35,340 nucleotides of DNA, taken from positions 840,548 to 875,887 of the forward strand of contig BJOX01000043.1 of the NCBI GenBank assembly GCA_009731375.1, read 5' to 3'. Positions 15,256-24,136 of this stretch are shown one piece after another. Within the stretch, counting starts at the first letter, position 1; each line of letters starts with the position of its first letter. This stretch comes from Paulinella micropora (Eukaryota > Cercozoa > Imbricatea > Euglyphida). The translations under genes and the position numbers were made by a program. The notes under the pieces were generated by a model, which did no database searches, was not told where the DNA came from, and saw only the letters and a program-made list of their open reading frames with translations.

Positions 15256-15317
15256 TTGTGTGTTTGCGTGTGCAATCATAGCATGACAAAGTATTTCTGT
15301 ATGCGTACATACATACA

Positions 15318-15348
<31 letters not shown>

Positions 15349-15435
15349 CATACATACATGCATGACATACATACATACATGTGTGTGCAGGTAACGGAAA
15401 GCCAACATGATCACGAGGAGAACCACGTGGTGTAA
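4593..15435 (+). CDS. Gene B: seven-helix receptor, class E (cAMP-receptor-like) GPCR candidate, 5' incomplete
   Basis: At least 19 exons join in one unbroken frame: 4593-4658, 5188-5274, 5834-5913, 6103-6234, 6684-6747, 7329-7411, 8031-8084, 8494-8543, 9059-9120, 9362-9411, 10142-10219, 10499-10531, 11266-11340, 12042-12107, 12183-12270, 13411-13452, 13934-13984, 14390-14448 and 15391-15435 (TAA). The total is 1265 nt, about 420 residues. Every join is GT-AG with matching phase. The product has six hydrophobic helices fitting GPCR helices 2-7, a cysteine-bearing second extracellular loop ([17 protein letters not shown]) like the WCW-containing loop of cAMP-receptor-like GPCRs, and a hydrophilic tail of about 170 residues. 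It would be a membrane receptor coupling to G proteins; the ligand is unknown. Helix 1 and the start codon were not found, and the gaps at 6242-6601 and 12386-13326 could hide exons. The receptor assignment is inferred from topology and loop motif. Confidence 0.65.
4731..5143. repeat. GAT, TTG and CT microsatellites in gene B intron 1
   Basis: (GAT)n near 4731-4756, TTG-rich sequence to about 4905, and a (CT)n tract at 5104-5143. Open frames on both strands here are low-complexity artefacts. Confidence 0.85.
5275..5705 (+). repeat. Minisatellite of exon 2 donor-edge copies
   Basis: Five further copies of the last 35-40 bases of gene B exon 5188-5274, each with its GTCAGT donor, follow the exon at spacings of about 80-95 bases, separated by GTTA repeats. 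The encoded end is [11 protein letters not shown]. Only the first copy is attached to a complete exon. Confidence 0.9.
5925..6100. repeat. CTAT microsatellite before exon 4
   Basis: ATCT/CTAT repeats with short CTAC and CGAT variants run up to the acceptor of the exon at 6103. Confidence 0.9.
6242..6601. other. Assembly gap (360 N) followed by C-run
   Basis: Unsequenced stretch followed by a run of about 22 C. It lies between gene B exons 4 and 5, whose phases (0 and 0) are compatible without an additional exon. Confidence 0.95.
6684..10219 (+). CDS. Gene B exons 5-11: loop 2, helices 5, 6 and 7
   Basis: Exon 6684-6747 has a strong acceptor and encodes the Cys-Cys extracellular loop. Exon 7329-7411 is helix 5 ([13 protein letters not shown]) ending in a basic YVKRQM. 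Exon 8031-8084 is the third intracellular loop ([18 protein letters not shown]). Exons 8494-8543 and 9059-9120 together form helix 6 ([17 protein letters not shown], with the helix 6 proline). Exons 9362-9411 and 10142-10219 form helix 7 ([18 protein letters not shown]) followed by a basic KRSLDRA. Phases run 0-1, 1-0, 0-0, 0-2, 2-1, 1-0 and 0-0 without a break, which is strong evidence that these short islands are true exons. Confidence 0.7.
6787..7328 (+). repeat. Minisatellite of exon 6 acceptor-edge copies
   Basis: Six partial copies of the 5' half of gene B exon 7329-7411 precede the intact exon at roughly 70-100-base spacing. Most carry an AG acceptor-like dinucleotide and encode variants of [22 protein letters not shown] arrays separate them. 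A donor-edge copy of the same exon lies downstream near 7628-7653. Confidence 0.9.
7423..8030. repeat. CTAT, CCAT, CTGT, CTAC, ACAT and TA arrays
   Basis: Gene B intron 6 is almost wholly simple repeats, ending in a (TA)n tract at about 7974-8014 just before the acceptor of the exon at 8031. Confidence 0.9.
8085..8490. repeat. CTAT/CTAG arrays with one exon 7 donor-edge copy
   Basis: A copy of the last 36 bases of exon 8031-8084 with its GT donor lies at about 8132-8167. The rest is CTAT repeat with a CTAG/CCTAG-rich patch near 8350-8425. Confidence 0.85.
8547..9058. repeat. TGTA and TAATG repeat array
   Basis: ATGT/TGTA units with many TAATG pentamer variants fill gene B intron 8 between the two helix 6 exons. 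Confidence 0.9.
9129..9360. repeat. GATA, GATC-variant and CTAT array
   Basis: GATA repeats change to a GATCGATA higher-order repeat near 9230-9300, then switch strand sense to CTAT/CTGT, ending at the acceptor of the exon at 9362. Confidence 0.9.
9412..10141 (+). repeat. TTTA and GT repeats plus four exon 11 acceptor-edge copies
   Basis: After a TTTA/TTTG array, four copies of most of exon 10142-10219 (starting near 9647, 9796, 9908 and 10028) precede the intact exon. Each is preceded by a GT-rich tract and a TAG, and encodes variants of [18 protein letters not shown]. The fifth, last copy is the one that continues to a donor in frame. Confidence 0.85.
10499..15435 (+). CDS. Gene B exons 12-19: polar cytoplasmic tail
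   Basis: Eight short exons (33 to 88 nt) encode a tail rich in Asn, Asp, Glu, Ser and Thr with no further helix. Segments include [49 protein letters not shown], a Glu/Asp-rich stretch, [20 protein letters not shown] and the C-terminus HDHEENHVV. Phases match at every junction, including across the 941-N gap (phase 1 out at 12270, phase 1 in at 13411), although an exon could be missing there. Ser/Thr-rich tails of GPCRs are commonly phosphorylated during desensitisation; that role is inference here. Confidence 0.6.
10545..11265 (+). repeat. CTAT/CTAC and CT/CA/CG repeats plus three exon 13 acceptor-edge copies
   Basis: Three copies of the 5' half of exon 11266-11340, starting near 10821, 10961 and 11100, are separated by CT tracts of about 30-40 bases and by AACTAGCTAGCTATT spacers. 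A donor-edge copy with a GT donor lies downstream at about 11428-11470. Confidence 0.85.
11506..11684. repeat. TTG, TTTA and ATT arrays
   Basis: Trinucleotide and TTTA repeats in gene B intron 13, immediately before the SINE-like unit. Confidence 0.9.
11685..11950 (+). mobile_element. tRNA-derived SINE candidate
   Basis: The start resembles a tRNA: an A-box-like TGATAGCCCAGTGG near 11693 and a B-box-like AGTTCGATTCC near 11736, about 40 bases apart, within a stretch whose ends (GACACCG and CGGTGCC) pair as an imperfect acceptor stem. A tRNA-unrelated body follows, containing two tandem copies of a segment of about 40 bases (TTTTCATTGAACATACCGG core). The unit ends at an (ATT)n tract, a common SINE tail. 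The D and T stems are too poor for a working tRNA. Other family copies would confirm it. Confidence 0.5.
11950..12040. repeat. ATT/ATC trinucleotide tract
   Basis: (ATT)n then (ATC)n running up to the acceptor of the exon at 12042; possibly the SINE tail extended by slippage. Confidence 0.8.
12108..12180. repeat. CTAT microsatellite
   Basis: Short CTAT array that makes up essentially the whole 75-base intron between exons 12042-12107 and 12183-12270. Confidence 0.9.
12286..13410. repeat. CT tract, 941-N gap, CT and CA tracts
   Basis: (CT)n runs into Ns at 12386-13326 and resumes after them, followed by (CA)n ending at the CAG acceptor of the exon at 13411. The assembler probably broke in the CT repeat. 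Frames crossing the gap are meaningless. Confidence 0.9.
13453..13933 (+). repeat. GAT/AAT-rich repeats with exon 17 acceptor-edge copies
   Basis: Degenerate ATGATG/AATAAT sequence with at least two partial copies (near 13620 and 13757) of the start of exon 13934-13984, recognised by TGGAAATCGAGGT. They precede the intact exon. Confidence 0.8.
13985..14387. repeat. CTAT-family array
   Basis: CTAT, CTATATCT, CTGT and CTAC variants fill gene B intron 17; translations are SIYL-type artefacts. Confidence 0.9.
14449..15390. repeat. GATA, TTCC/TTTC, CT and ACAT arrays in last intron
   Basis: Successive arrays: GATA (14456-14525), TTCC/TTTC (about 14755-14910), CT (14913-14950 and 15130-15252), and ACAT (about 15305-15380). 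A donor-edge copy of exon 14390-14448 (TCCAAATATGAAGGT) sits near 14681. Segments near 14588 and 14710, and near 15002 and 15279, are also duplicated. Confidence 0.85.
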
Positions 15436-15880
15436 CCATAATCGCAGCTGATCACGAGGAGCAGCACGTGGCTTACCGTAACCCCAGCACCACAATTGAG
15501 CTACCACGTGAACATGACTGGGGACATTCAAGTGGTAATATCACCCCAACTTTTGAATTTTCATTTATTTTTTTCTCGATCAAGAATTTAAGACGTGAAA
15601 AATCCTCTGAGCACGTCCTTCGAAAGCTCTTACCCTGAGCTTTCAAACGATGGTAACTTGCATTTACATGTCGTCATGCTTGATTGAGAAACGATGAAAA
15701 TCACAGTTGGGACAATCTTCGCCACTTGAACCGTCGTTGAGTCAAAATAAACCACGTGGTCTACAAAAACCACCGCCACCAGCACCAGCCACTACTGGCC
15801 AAATAAACCACTTCTTGGACCCCCACATCAGTCGTATATAAGAAATTAGTCTCACCTTGCACACACACAAAAATAAACTT
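15436..15880 (+). other. 3' untranslated region of gene B with several polyadenylation signals
   Basis: After the TAA, AATAAA occurs at about 15746, 15802 and 15872. A diverged tandem copy of the terminal exon (GATCACGAGGAG...CACGTGG) lies just past the stop at about 15449-15483. Confidence 0.5.
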
Positions 15881-15906
15881 AAGAGCACATGGCGGGTTAT
15901 TTTAGA

Positions 15907-15944
<38 letters not shown>

Positions 15945-16440
15945 TTAAGATGATTGATATACACAGGCACGGTGATGTTATACTTTACTAATGCACAATC
16001 TGCAACACACTTACAAGTGACTTCACAGCAGCGCTTAGCAGAGTCTGAGCGGTAGTTAGTACCCTGCCACTGCCGATTGTGTTCATAGGGTCTATGTATA
16101 TATAGACCGAGTTAGTGAGAACATGTATTGGGTCTATGCATATATAGACTGAGTGAGGCAGTGTGTAGGCAATGACATGTTGTGGCAATCCTGCCATTGT
16201 CATAGTGTGTAGTGATATCAGACATACTAAGTCAGTAATATAGTCACGTGACATGTCCCTCATAAATCACTATTGTAACTTTATTATTGAACATAATCGG
16301 GAATTTGATTGGTTTGAAGTCAGTTTTGACTATTTTTCAATGAGGTTTTCGTAATATGTTATTCCATCACTTTCTTTATAAACAATTGTAACTTTTATTG
16401 AATAAAATTAAATATTACATTCTATTTTTTTTTTTTTTAT
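15881..16440. other. Intergenic spacer with a duplicated palindromic motif
   Basis: No gene is supported. A GA repeat lies at 15912-15941. Two copies of GGGTCTATG[TC]ATATATAGAC, about 50 bases apart (near 16088 and 16131), each contain a small palindrome (GTCTAT...ATAGAC). Confidence 0.5.
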
Positions 16441-17360
16441 TTTTTTTTAATTCTACCGACCATTTTCATACGGGAGAACCTACATATGAACGGTTTCTGG
16501 AGGAAATAGGGGACGAGTGGGGAAAATACCGTTGGGAGAAAACCCTCGCGACTTCTGCAAACGGTGACCGGAACTCGGGGCGTCCCCCTCCTACCGGCCA
16601 ACTGCTTCCCACGTAAAAGAATTTAACAATACTGAACAATTCCCGCCATTCCAACTGACGACGTCACACAAAAGATGTATTAATACCTCCAGAAAATGAT
16701 CCACGAAACGGCCTGATATGGGCAATAATGGTAATGGTAAAAAGCTAGTGCCACCAGTGCCAGAAAAGGTACTCTAAATGACTGTACTAATAACTAATAA
16801 TAGTACTAACAGTAACGAATAAAGCTAACGTACCAAATAGCAATACAAACGTTGAGGAGGAAGGGTCTAATTAATTGTCCAATGCTCCCCCTTAGACTCC
16901 CTTACGAGTCAGTGTCCACAATGCAACGCGCAAGTAATAACTAGGTTACGCAAATAAGGCAAGCGCAAAGTGAGCTAGTAAATACCCTACGTCCGAGGCT
17001 TCTGTGGAGTTCGGCAATATAGCTACACTGTTAAGAACTATTAATAAAGCGCGATCAGCACAACCGTGCACAATATATATTAATATGACTAACAATGCAA
17101 GCAGAGGCGCTAGCCTACGTCTCCAAAGCGTGTGGAGTTCGGCAATCTAGTCACCTAATTACTAAAATCTATCCCCTTGCAATCGGGTACCAATCCAATG
17201 TTCTACTCTATCCAGAGTTCTAACCTATCCAGAGTCCTATCCAGAGTCCACGTGTTGAAAGTCCCAACGTTGAAGGAAGTCCCACTGCGCGCGCGCGCGC
17301 GCCACCCCGCCGCAGACGAAGCTAGTCGCTCGCCACGGGCCGCACCAGTAGGAGGTAGGG
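16440..17360 (-). mobile_element. Probable 3' untranslated region and LTR of the copia remnant
   Basis: This flanks the stop of the copia polyprotein (17361-17363) on its downstream side. A purine run (AAGGGGGAG on the minus strand, about 16888-16896) could be the polypurine tract, with the LTR then lying at lower coordinates. Two imperfect copies of a CCTACGTC...TGTGGAGTTCGGCAAT segment occur near 16986 and 17112. No TG...CA pair or second LTR copy is in the window, so LTR limits cannot be set. Confidence 0.35.
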
Positions 17361-17593
17361 CTACCCACGCGACGGCTTGGTGTTGAAGTCGGCCACATTG
17401 TCCGCTGACGTCACTTTTTCGTTGACGACTAGACCCGCGTGCACCTTCTGGTTTACGATGGCGCAGTGCAGATCCACGTGCCCGAGCTTCCTAGAAAACA
17501 CATTTGTATCTGCGATGTCCAGGGCGCCTTGGTTGTTGCCGTACCGTAGGCTGAGGATGGGGGGCTGCCCCCACCCGTACGGCCCCAGCGCGT
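17361..17593 (-). pseudogene. Ty1/copia RNase H, C-terminal part and stop
   Basis: Read on the minus strand, this gives PPILSLRYGNNQGALDIAD, matching the copia RNase H block around the conserved DNQxA (here GNNQGA). It continues to KLGHVDLHCAIVNQKV and DNVADFNTK, matching the RtKHIdi..H and ADxxTK blocks that end copia polyproteins, then a TAG. It is the downstream half of the domain whose upstream half ends at 24137; the intervening 6.5 kb is the long inverted-repeat element. The usual first Asp is replaced by Gly. Confidence 0.8.
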
Positions 17594-19146
17594 GACAGGA
17601 TAAAATACAAGAAAAAGTGCAAGAAAAGTATGACATTTGAAATTTAATGGCTCTCAAGTTCATAAATCACAAGATCTGAACTTGAACGATTATATTTTGA
17701 AAAATTTTTGGAAAAAAATTAAAATTCAAAAAGTTATAACAGTTACAATTCAAGTTCAGTGAAAGTTCAAGTTTGTTAGAAATTTATTATACTATGATAT
17801 GAATTGTTTTTCATCATTGTTTCTTGTCGTTAGGAACAGGCTGAAAACTAATATATTTCAAAGCTAATTATTATGTTCTTTTCATCAAATTTATTGAAAA
17901 AATTTCAAAAAAATTAAATTTCTAACCGTGATAACAGTTATCTTAGTTTGAACGGTTTTTCAACTTCGGTTTATTGTATTTCTGTTTTTTGTTAAATAAC
18001 TTTTTCTCTTTGTTTCTATGTTCAAGTTGTTTTACATCATGTCTACAATCAAAATCAATATATTTTTTATTTATTTTATTGAATTTTAATCATATTGAAT
18101 GAAATTCAAATTCAAATTGAAATTCAACTTGAAATTTTTTAAGTGCGGACAGGATATACCCCGCCGGGAAGCTATATAGGAACTTCGCGGCCAAGAACAA
18201 AAGTTTTCGGTGGCAGAACATTGTTGATACTTTGTAAAATCAAAGTACCATACTTGTTTCTATAAGTTATGAAAAAAATTTAAAAAAAATTTGAATTGCT
18301 AGCCGTTACAACCGTTTCTTTACTGTTTAGCTGATTTTTGCTAACTTTTTGGTTTTTTGTTACTTTTGTTTGGTTTTTCTTCGAAATTTCATACAAACTT
18401 ATGTTTTATTTAAAATATTATGATTTAATAATATTCTTTTGAATTACATTGAATTTTCAAATTTAAATTCAAATTCAACTTGAAAATTTCAAGTAGTATT
18501 CAAGTAGTAATACATTGAAATGGCGGTTGAAGTAGAGTCTAGTGACTACTTTATGACTGGGTGCATGGCTGCGATTTCTAAGCTAACGCACTGGTTTTAT
18601 GCTTCAAACGTTTGAATCAATGTAAATATGCTGAAAAAGCTCGTATTAATATAATTTCATGCATACTTCAAGTACTACTCCATGAGTATGTATAACGACT
18701 ACAAGTGAGTGGCAAGTAGTCTAAGTGTGACACAGTGACTAGGGTAAAACTGTCTCACTCACTCTGCTCTCTAAGCTACCGCACCGGTTTTATGCTTCAA
18801 AATCATTTTAAATATGCTGAAAAAGCTAGTATTAATATTATTTCAGGCATACTTCAAGTAGTCTGTGAGTATGAATAACGACTTCAAGTGAGTGGCAAGT
18901 CAGACTGAGCGAGCCGTTTCCGGCTGGGCTCTTAGTTAATGTTGGTTTCTCTTTGTTTTCATGTTGTTCTACATCAAAATGAACGCTATTTAATATTTTT
19001 GTGTATCAAATTTAAAAATGTTCAAATTTTACATTCAAACTTGACAAAATTCTTCAAGTTGGTTTAGAATTGCCATGATTTTACTAGACACACTTGTATT
19101 CCAAATGATATAAATTCATACAAATATTTCTTTTTGTTTTAGGCGA
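17594..19146 (+). repeat. Left arm of the inverted-repeat element
   Basis: AT-rich and non-coding. It contains three degenerate copies of a GAAAAAATTT...TAACCGTTAtAACAGTT unit (near 17697, 17894 and 18266) and two tandem copies of a unit of about 190 bases (from about 18575 and 18770; shared core GGTTTTATGCTTCAAA and ATGCTGAAAAAGCT). Homology with the right arm ends at AGGCGA, with a further match of about 22 bases to 21811-21832. Confidence 0.85.
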
Positions 19147-19170
19147 GCTGTGGTTGTGGTGCATCATCAC

Positions 19171-19217
<47 letters not shown>

Positions 19218-19347
19218 ACAACAACAACAGCAACTGTTGTTGTTGTTGGTGGTGGTGGTGTTGTTGTTGTAGGTGGTGTAGTCGTTGTTGTAGTTGGTGT
19301 TGTTGGTTGGTTGTTGTTGTAGTTTGTTGTCGTTGTTGTGGTTGTCG

Positions 19348-19382
<35 letters not shown>

Positions 19383-19741
19383 CGTGGCGGTGGTAATACA
19401 TACATACATACATACATACATACATACATACATTGTATGTATGTATGTATGTATGTATGGATGGATGGATGGATGGATGGATGGACGGATGGACTGATGG
19501 ACGGATGGATGGATGGACGGATCGACGGATGTATGTATGTATGTATGTATGTATGCAATGTATGTAATGTATGTAATGTATGTATGTACATACATACATA
19601 CATACATACATACATACATACATACATACATACATACATGCATACATACATGCATACATACATACATACATACATATGTACATACATACAATGATACATT
19701 CATACATACATACATACATCATACATACAATGTTACATATG

Positions 19742-19773
<32 letters not shown>

Positions 19774-19977
19774 ATACATGCATACATACATACATATACA
19801 TACATACATACATACATACATACATACATACATACATACATACATAACCATACATACATAACCTAACATACCATAACATACATATATACACACATACATA
19901 CATACATAGATACATACGTACATACATACATACATACATACATACAATGTACATACATGCATGCATACATACATACA

Positions 19978-20008
<31 letters not shown>

Positions 20009-20236
20009 GTACATACATACATACACACACACATACATATGTCATACATACATACATACATACAAACGTATGTACATACATACATACAATGTACATACAT
20101 ATGTGCACATGCATACATACATACATACATACATACATACAAGGTACATACATACATACATATGTCATACATACATACATATGTACATACATATGTAACA
20201 TACATACATACATACATACATGCATACATACATATG

Positions 20237-20267
<31 letters not shown>

Positions 20268-20312
20268 CATACATACATACATACAATATTCATACATACA
20301 TACATACATACA
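19147..20312. repeat. Core microsatellites: ATC, TTG, ACAT/TGGA arrays
   Basis: (ATC)n at 19165-19216, TTG/GGT-rich sequence to about 19390, then about 0.9 kb of ACAT/TGTA with a GGAT block at 19456-19530. Long open frames on both strands (YVCM, HTYI, WMDG) are artefacts. Confidence 0.9.
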
Positions 20313-21165
20313 AACCATAAAGTGATAGTAGTCAAATCATATTTATGTTATCGTATCATCTCGAAAATAGTAAAGACCAATAAGAAAATGTAGAGCACTC
20401 ATATTCAAGTATTGCTAAAGTTGGCAAAACTGTCTCTTTGTTCATCACAATCAGGCGAGAGAAGAAATAACGGAAAAGGCCATCAAAATATGCATGGAAT
20501 AATATACATATTTCCAGTCTCTGTGCACGAAAGACAAAAACAAGGCACTTCGGGCCGGCCTGTTTAACTTACGTTGATTACGGTCAATTTTTTCACCTTT
20601 TGCCTTGCCTGCCAAACACGTGCTTTGTTCTTTTGGTAGTACTTTGGTTCTAAAAGTTGTCGTCTCTTGTTCTCTTTGCTCTTATTGCCTCATGCCATAT
20701 CACAAGTCTATTTGCTCTGCCCTAAGCTTTTCTTTCCATTTCCTTTTTGTCTGCTTTTTTTTCCCCCATAACTTTCCCATGCACAATGAGCTCAAATGAA
20801 CAAATATGCCAAGCACATACCTTTTGCACAACAAACAGCAGATCAGCTCAGATTTGGTGCCACGGTCTGTTTGTTTGTTTTCTCCATTCTTGCCACTTTT
20901 TTACTTTTTTTTTGCTTGGTTGTTTGTGTCTTGTTCCACGATTCCATTCATGCCAACCACCGTGCCAAGTTTTGCCATCATGATTTTTTTTCTCTTTTTC
21001 CTTTTCCATTTCCTCACCCAAAATCCTTTGTTTCTTGAAAACAGCATAACTTGTCGGATCAACGCATTTGAGCTTTTTGTTTGTAGGGTTTCTTCTTTGC
21101 TTTTCCATTTCATCCCTTGCTTGTGTATGCAATTAAAACTGGGGTTTTTTTTTGGAAACCAAAAT
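20313..21165. other. Unique core sequence of the element
   Basis: About 850 bases without simple repeats. The longest frames are under 125 residues, overlap in several phases, and are Phe/Leu-rich because the plus strand is T-rich. I see no domain, splice-bounded exon or RNA gene. Confidence 0.6.
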
Positions 21166-21255
21166 GTGTGTGTGTGATGTGTGTGTGAGTCTTGTGTGTG
21201 ATGTGTGTGTGTGTGTTGTGTGTGTGTGTGTGTGTGTTTGTGTTTTGTGTGTGTG

Positions 21256-21286
<31 letters not shown>

Positions 21287-21499
21287 TGTGTGTGTGTGTG
21301 TGTGTGTGTGGTGTTTTGTGTGTGTGTGTGTGTTTTGTGTGTGTGTGTGTGTTTTGTGTGTGTGTGTGAGATCTTGTGTGTGTGTGTGTGTTGTGTGTGG
21401 TGTGTGTGTTGTGTGTGTGTTGTGTGTGTGTTGTGTGTGTGTTGTGTGTGTGTGTGTGTGTGTGTGTTGTGTGTGTTGTTTGTTGTGTGTGTTGTTTGT

Positions 21500-21530
<31 letters not shown>

Positions 21531-21739
21531 ATGTGTGTATGTATGTATGTATGTATGTATGTATGCATGTATGCATGTATGCATGTATGCATGTATGCAT
21601 GTATGTATGTACTATGTATCTATGTATGTATGCTGTATTTATGTGTGTTTGTGCATGCATTTACATATGTAATGGATGCATGTGTGAATTTATTGATTGG
21701 TTGTTGTGGTTGTTGTGGTTGTTTTGGTTGTTTGGGTTG

Positions 21740-21782
<43 letters not shown>
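21166..21782. repeat. TG, TGTA and TTG arrays
   Basis: (TG)n with regular TTG interruptions to about 21510, TGTA/TGCA to about 21660, then TTG repeats. Confidence 0.9.
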
Positions 21783-21810
21783 GACGATGACGATGATGAT
21801 GATGACGATG

Positions 21811-21871
21811 ATGATGCACCACAACCACAGCGACCATCATCACACCACTACCAGCAGCAACAGCAAAACAA

Positions 21872-21910
<39 letters not shown>

Positions 21911-21980
21911 AAACAGCAACAATAACAACAATAATAACAACAACAACAACAATAACAACAATAACAACAACAACAACACC

Positions 21981-22012
<32 letters not shown>

Positions 22013-22102
22013 CAACAACATCGTCATCATCAACACCACCACCAACAACAACAACAACAGCAGCAAATATTACTACTACTACCTGCTACTACTACTAGTA
22101 CA

Positions 22103-22164
<62 letters not shown>

Positions 22165-22247
22165 GCCGACAACCACCAACAGCCACTAACAACACCAACA
22201 CCACCAACACCAAACGCACCACCACCACCACCGCCAAAAGCACCGCC

Positions 22248-22279
<32 letters not shown>

Positions 22280-22604
22280 CAACAACAACACCACCACCAT
22301 TTCCGCCACCACCACCGCCACCACACCACCACTCCAGCATATGACGAATTGATATGACTGTGACAAATTTGAGCTTGAAAAAATATAACAAAGATATTTA
22401 AATTGAACAACTAAATTAATAGTAATTTTTTCGAAATAAATTAGCCACAAAAATCCATGTCAACTCAGTGCCAGAAATGTAAACCACGTTGCAGTAATCG
22501 TTGATATACTTCGTGACATCATGTTTAAGTTTGAATTTGAATTTAAGTTTGACTTTATATTTATTTAGTTGTAAAAGAAATCCAACTATGTTTATTATTT
22601 TGTC
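21811..22604. repeat. Interruption of the right arm: CAA, CTA and ACC repeats plus unique DNA
   Basis: Bases 21811-21832 are the inverted counterpart of 19147-19168 at the inner edge of the left arm, but are separated from the rest of the right arm by about 770 bases. That insert holds (CAA)n, (CTA)n and (ACC)n arrays (to about 22330) and about 270 bases of unique AT-rich DNA. It probably entered the right arm after the two arms were formed. Confidence 0.6.
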
Positions 22605-24136
22605 GCCTAAAACAAAAAGAAATATTTGTATGAATTTATATCAGTTGGAATACAAGTGTGTCTTGTAATATCATGGCAATTCTAAACCAACTTGAAGAAC
22701 TTTGTCAAGTTTGAATTTAAAATGTGAACATTATTAAATTTGATACACAAAAATATTAAATAGCGTTCATTTTGATGTAGAACAACATGAAAACAAAGAG
22801 AAACCAACATTAACTAAGAGCCCAGCCGGAAACGGCTCGCTCAGTCTGACTTGCCACTCACTTGAAGTCGTTATTCATACTCACAGACTACTTGAAGTAT
22901 GCCTGAAATAATATTAATACTAGCTTTTTCAGCATATTTAAAATGATTTTGAAGCATAAAACCGGTGCGGTAGCTTAAAGAGCAGAGTGAGTGAGACAGT
23001 TTTACTCTAGTCATTGCACTGTTTCACACTTAGACTACTTGCCACTCACTTGTAGTCGTTATACATACTCACGGAGTAGTACAATAAAGTATGCATGAAA
23101 TAATATTAATACGAGCTTTTTCAGCATATTTATATTGATTTTGAAGCATAAAACCATTGCGTTAGCTTAGAAATCGCAGCCGCATGCACCCAGTCATAGA
23201 GTAGCAGGGTCACTAGACACTACTACTTGCCACTTAATGTACTACTTGAAAGTTTCAATTTGAATTTGAATTCAAATGTGAAAATTCAAATTGTAATTCA
23301 ACAGAATATTATAAAATCATGATATTTATTAAATAAAACATAAGTTTGTATGAAATTTCGAAGAAAAACCAAACAAAAAACCACTTGAAAAGTTACCAAA
23401 AATCAGCTAAACAGTAAAAAAACAGTTGTAACGGCTAACAATTCAATTTTTATTTTCAAGTTTTTCATAACTTATCGAAACAAGTATGGTACTTTGATTT
23501 TACAAAGTATCAACATGTTCTGAAAACTTTTGTTCTTAGCTTCCTTATGTAGCTGAGCTTCCTGTATATCCTGCCACCGTCTGCCGCCACTTAAAAATTT
23601 CAAAACTTCAATTTGAATTTGAATTTGAATTTCATTCAATATTATTAAAATTCAATAAAACAGATAAAATTATATTGATTTCATTCAATATTATTAAAAT
23701 TCAATAAAATAAATAAAATTATATTGATTTTGATGTAAAACAACATAAAAACAAAGAGAAAAACTTGAAAAAAACAGAAATACAATAAACCGAACAAAAA
23801 CCGTTCAAACTTAAGATAACTATTATAACGGTTAGAAATTCAATTTTTTTTTTAAATTTTCAATAAATTTGACGAAAAGAATATTATTAGCTTTGAAATG
23901 TATTAGTTTTCAGTTCCTAACCACAAGAAACAATGAAAAACAATTCATATACAAATTTCTAACAAAAACTTTCAAACTTGCACTGTAACCGTTATAACTT
24001 TTTGAATTTTAAATTTTTTTCCAAATTGTTTTCAAAATATGATCGTTCAAGTTCAGATCTTTTGATTTATGAAAGAGCCATTAAATTTCAAATATGTCAT
24101 ACTTTTCTTGCACTTTTTCTTGTATTTTATCCTGTC
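22605..24136 (-). repeat. Right arm of the inverted-repeat element
   Basis: Inverted counterpart of 17594-19146, about 20 bases shorter, with scattered substitutions and small indels. The same subterminal repeat units are recognisable, and there is an extra local duplication of TTTCATTCAATATTATTAAA near 23629 and 23680. Confidence 0.85.

Larger units (their letters stand above)
17594..24136. mobile_element. 6.5-kb foldback-like element with 1.5-kb terminal inverted repeats, nested in copia
   Basis: The two ends are inverted copies starting GACAGGATAAAATACAAG. Left arm 17594-19146 and right arm 22605-24136 align in inverted orientation over their whole length with moderate divergence. They enclose a core of microsatellites plus one unique stretch of about 850 bases. 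No transposase or other protein frame is supported, so the element is non-autonomous. The flanks share only a 2-base GT next to the termini, suggesting a 2-bp target duplication. Removing the element plus one GT leaves the copia RNase H in frame. Long arms with subterminal repeats recall Foldback elements; the superfamily is unknown. Confidence 0.8.

Noticed and set aside
19397-20310. CRISPR-like regular repeats
   Set aside because: These are pure tetranucleotide microsatellites without distinct spacers, in eukaryotic DNA.
20605-21177. Small overlapping plus-strand frames in the unique core of the inverted-repeat element
   Set aside because: They overlap in three phases, are Phe/Cys/Leu-rich because of T-rich DNA, and show no domain or conserved motif.
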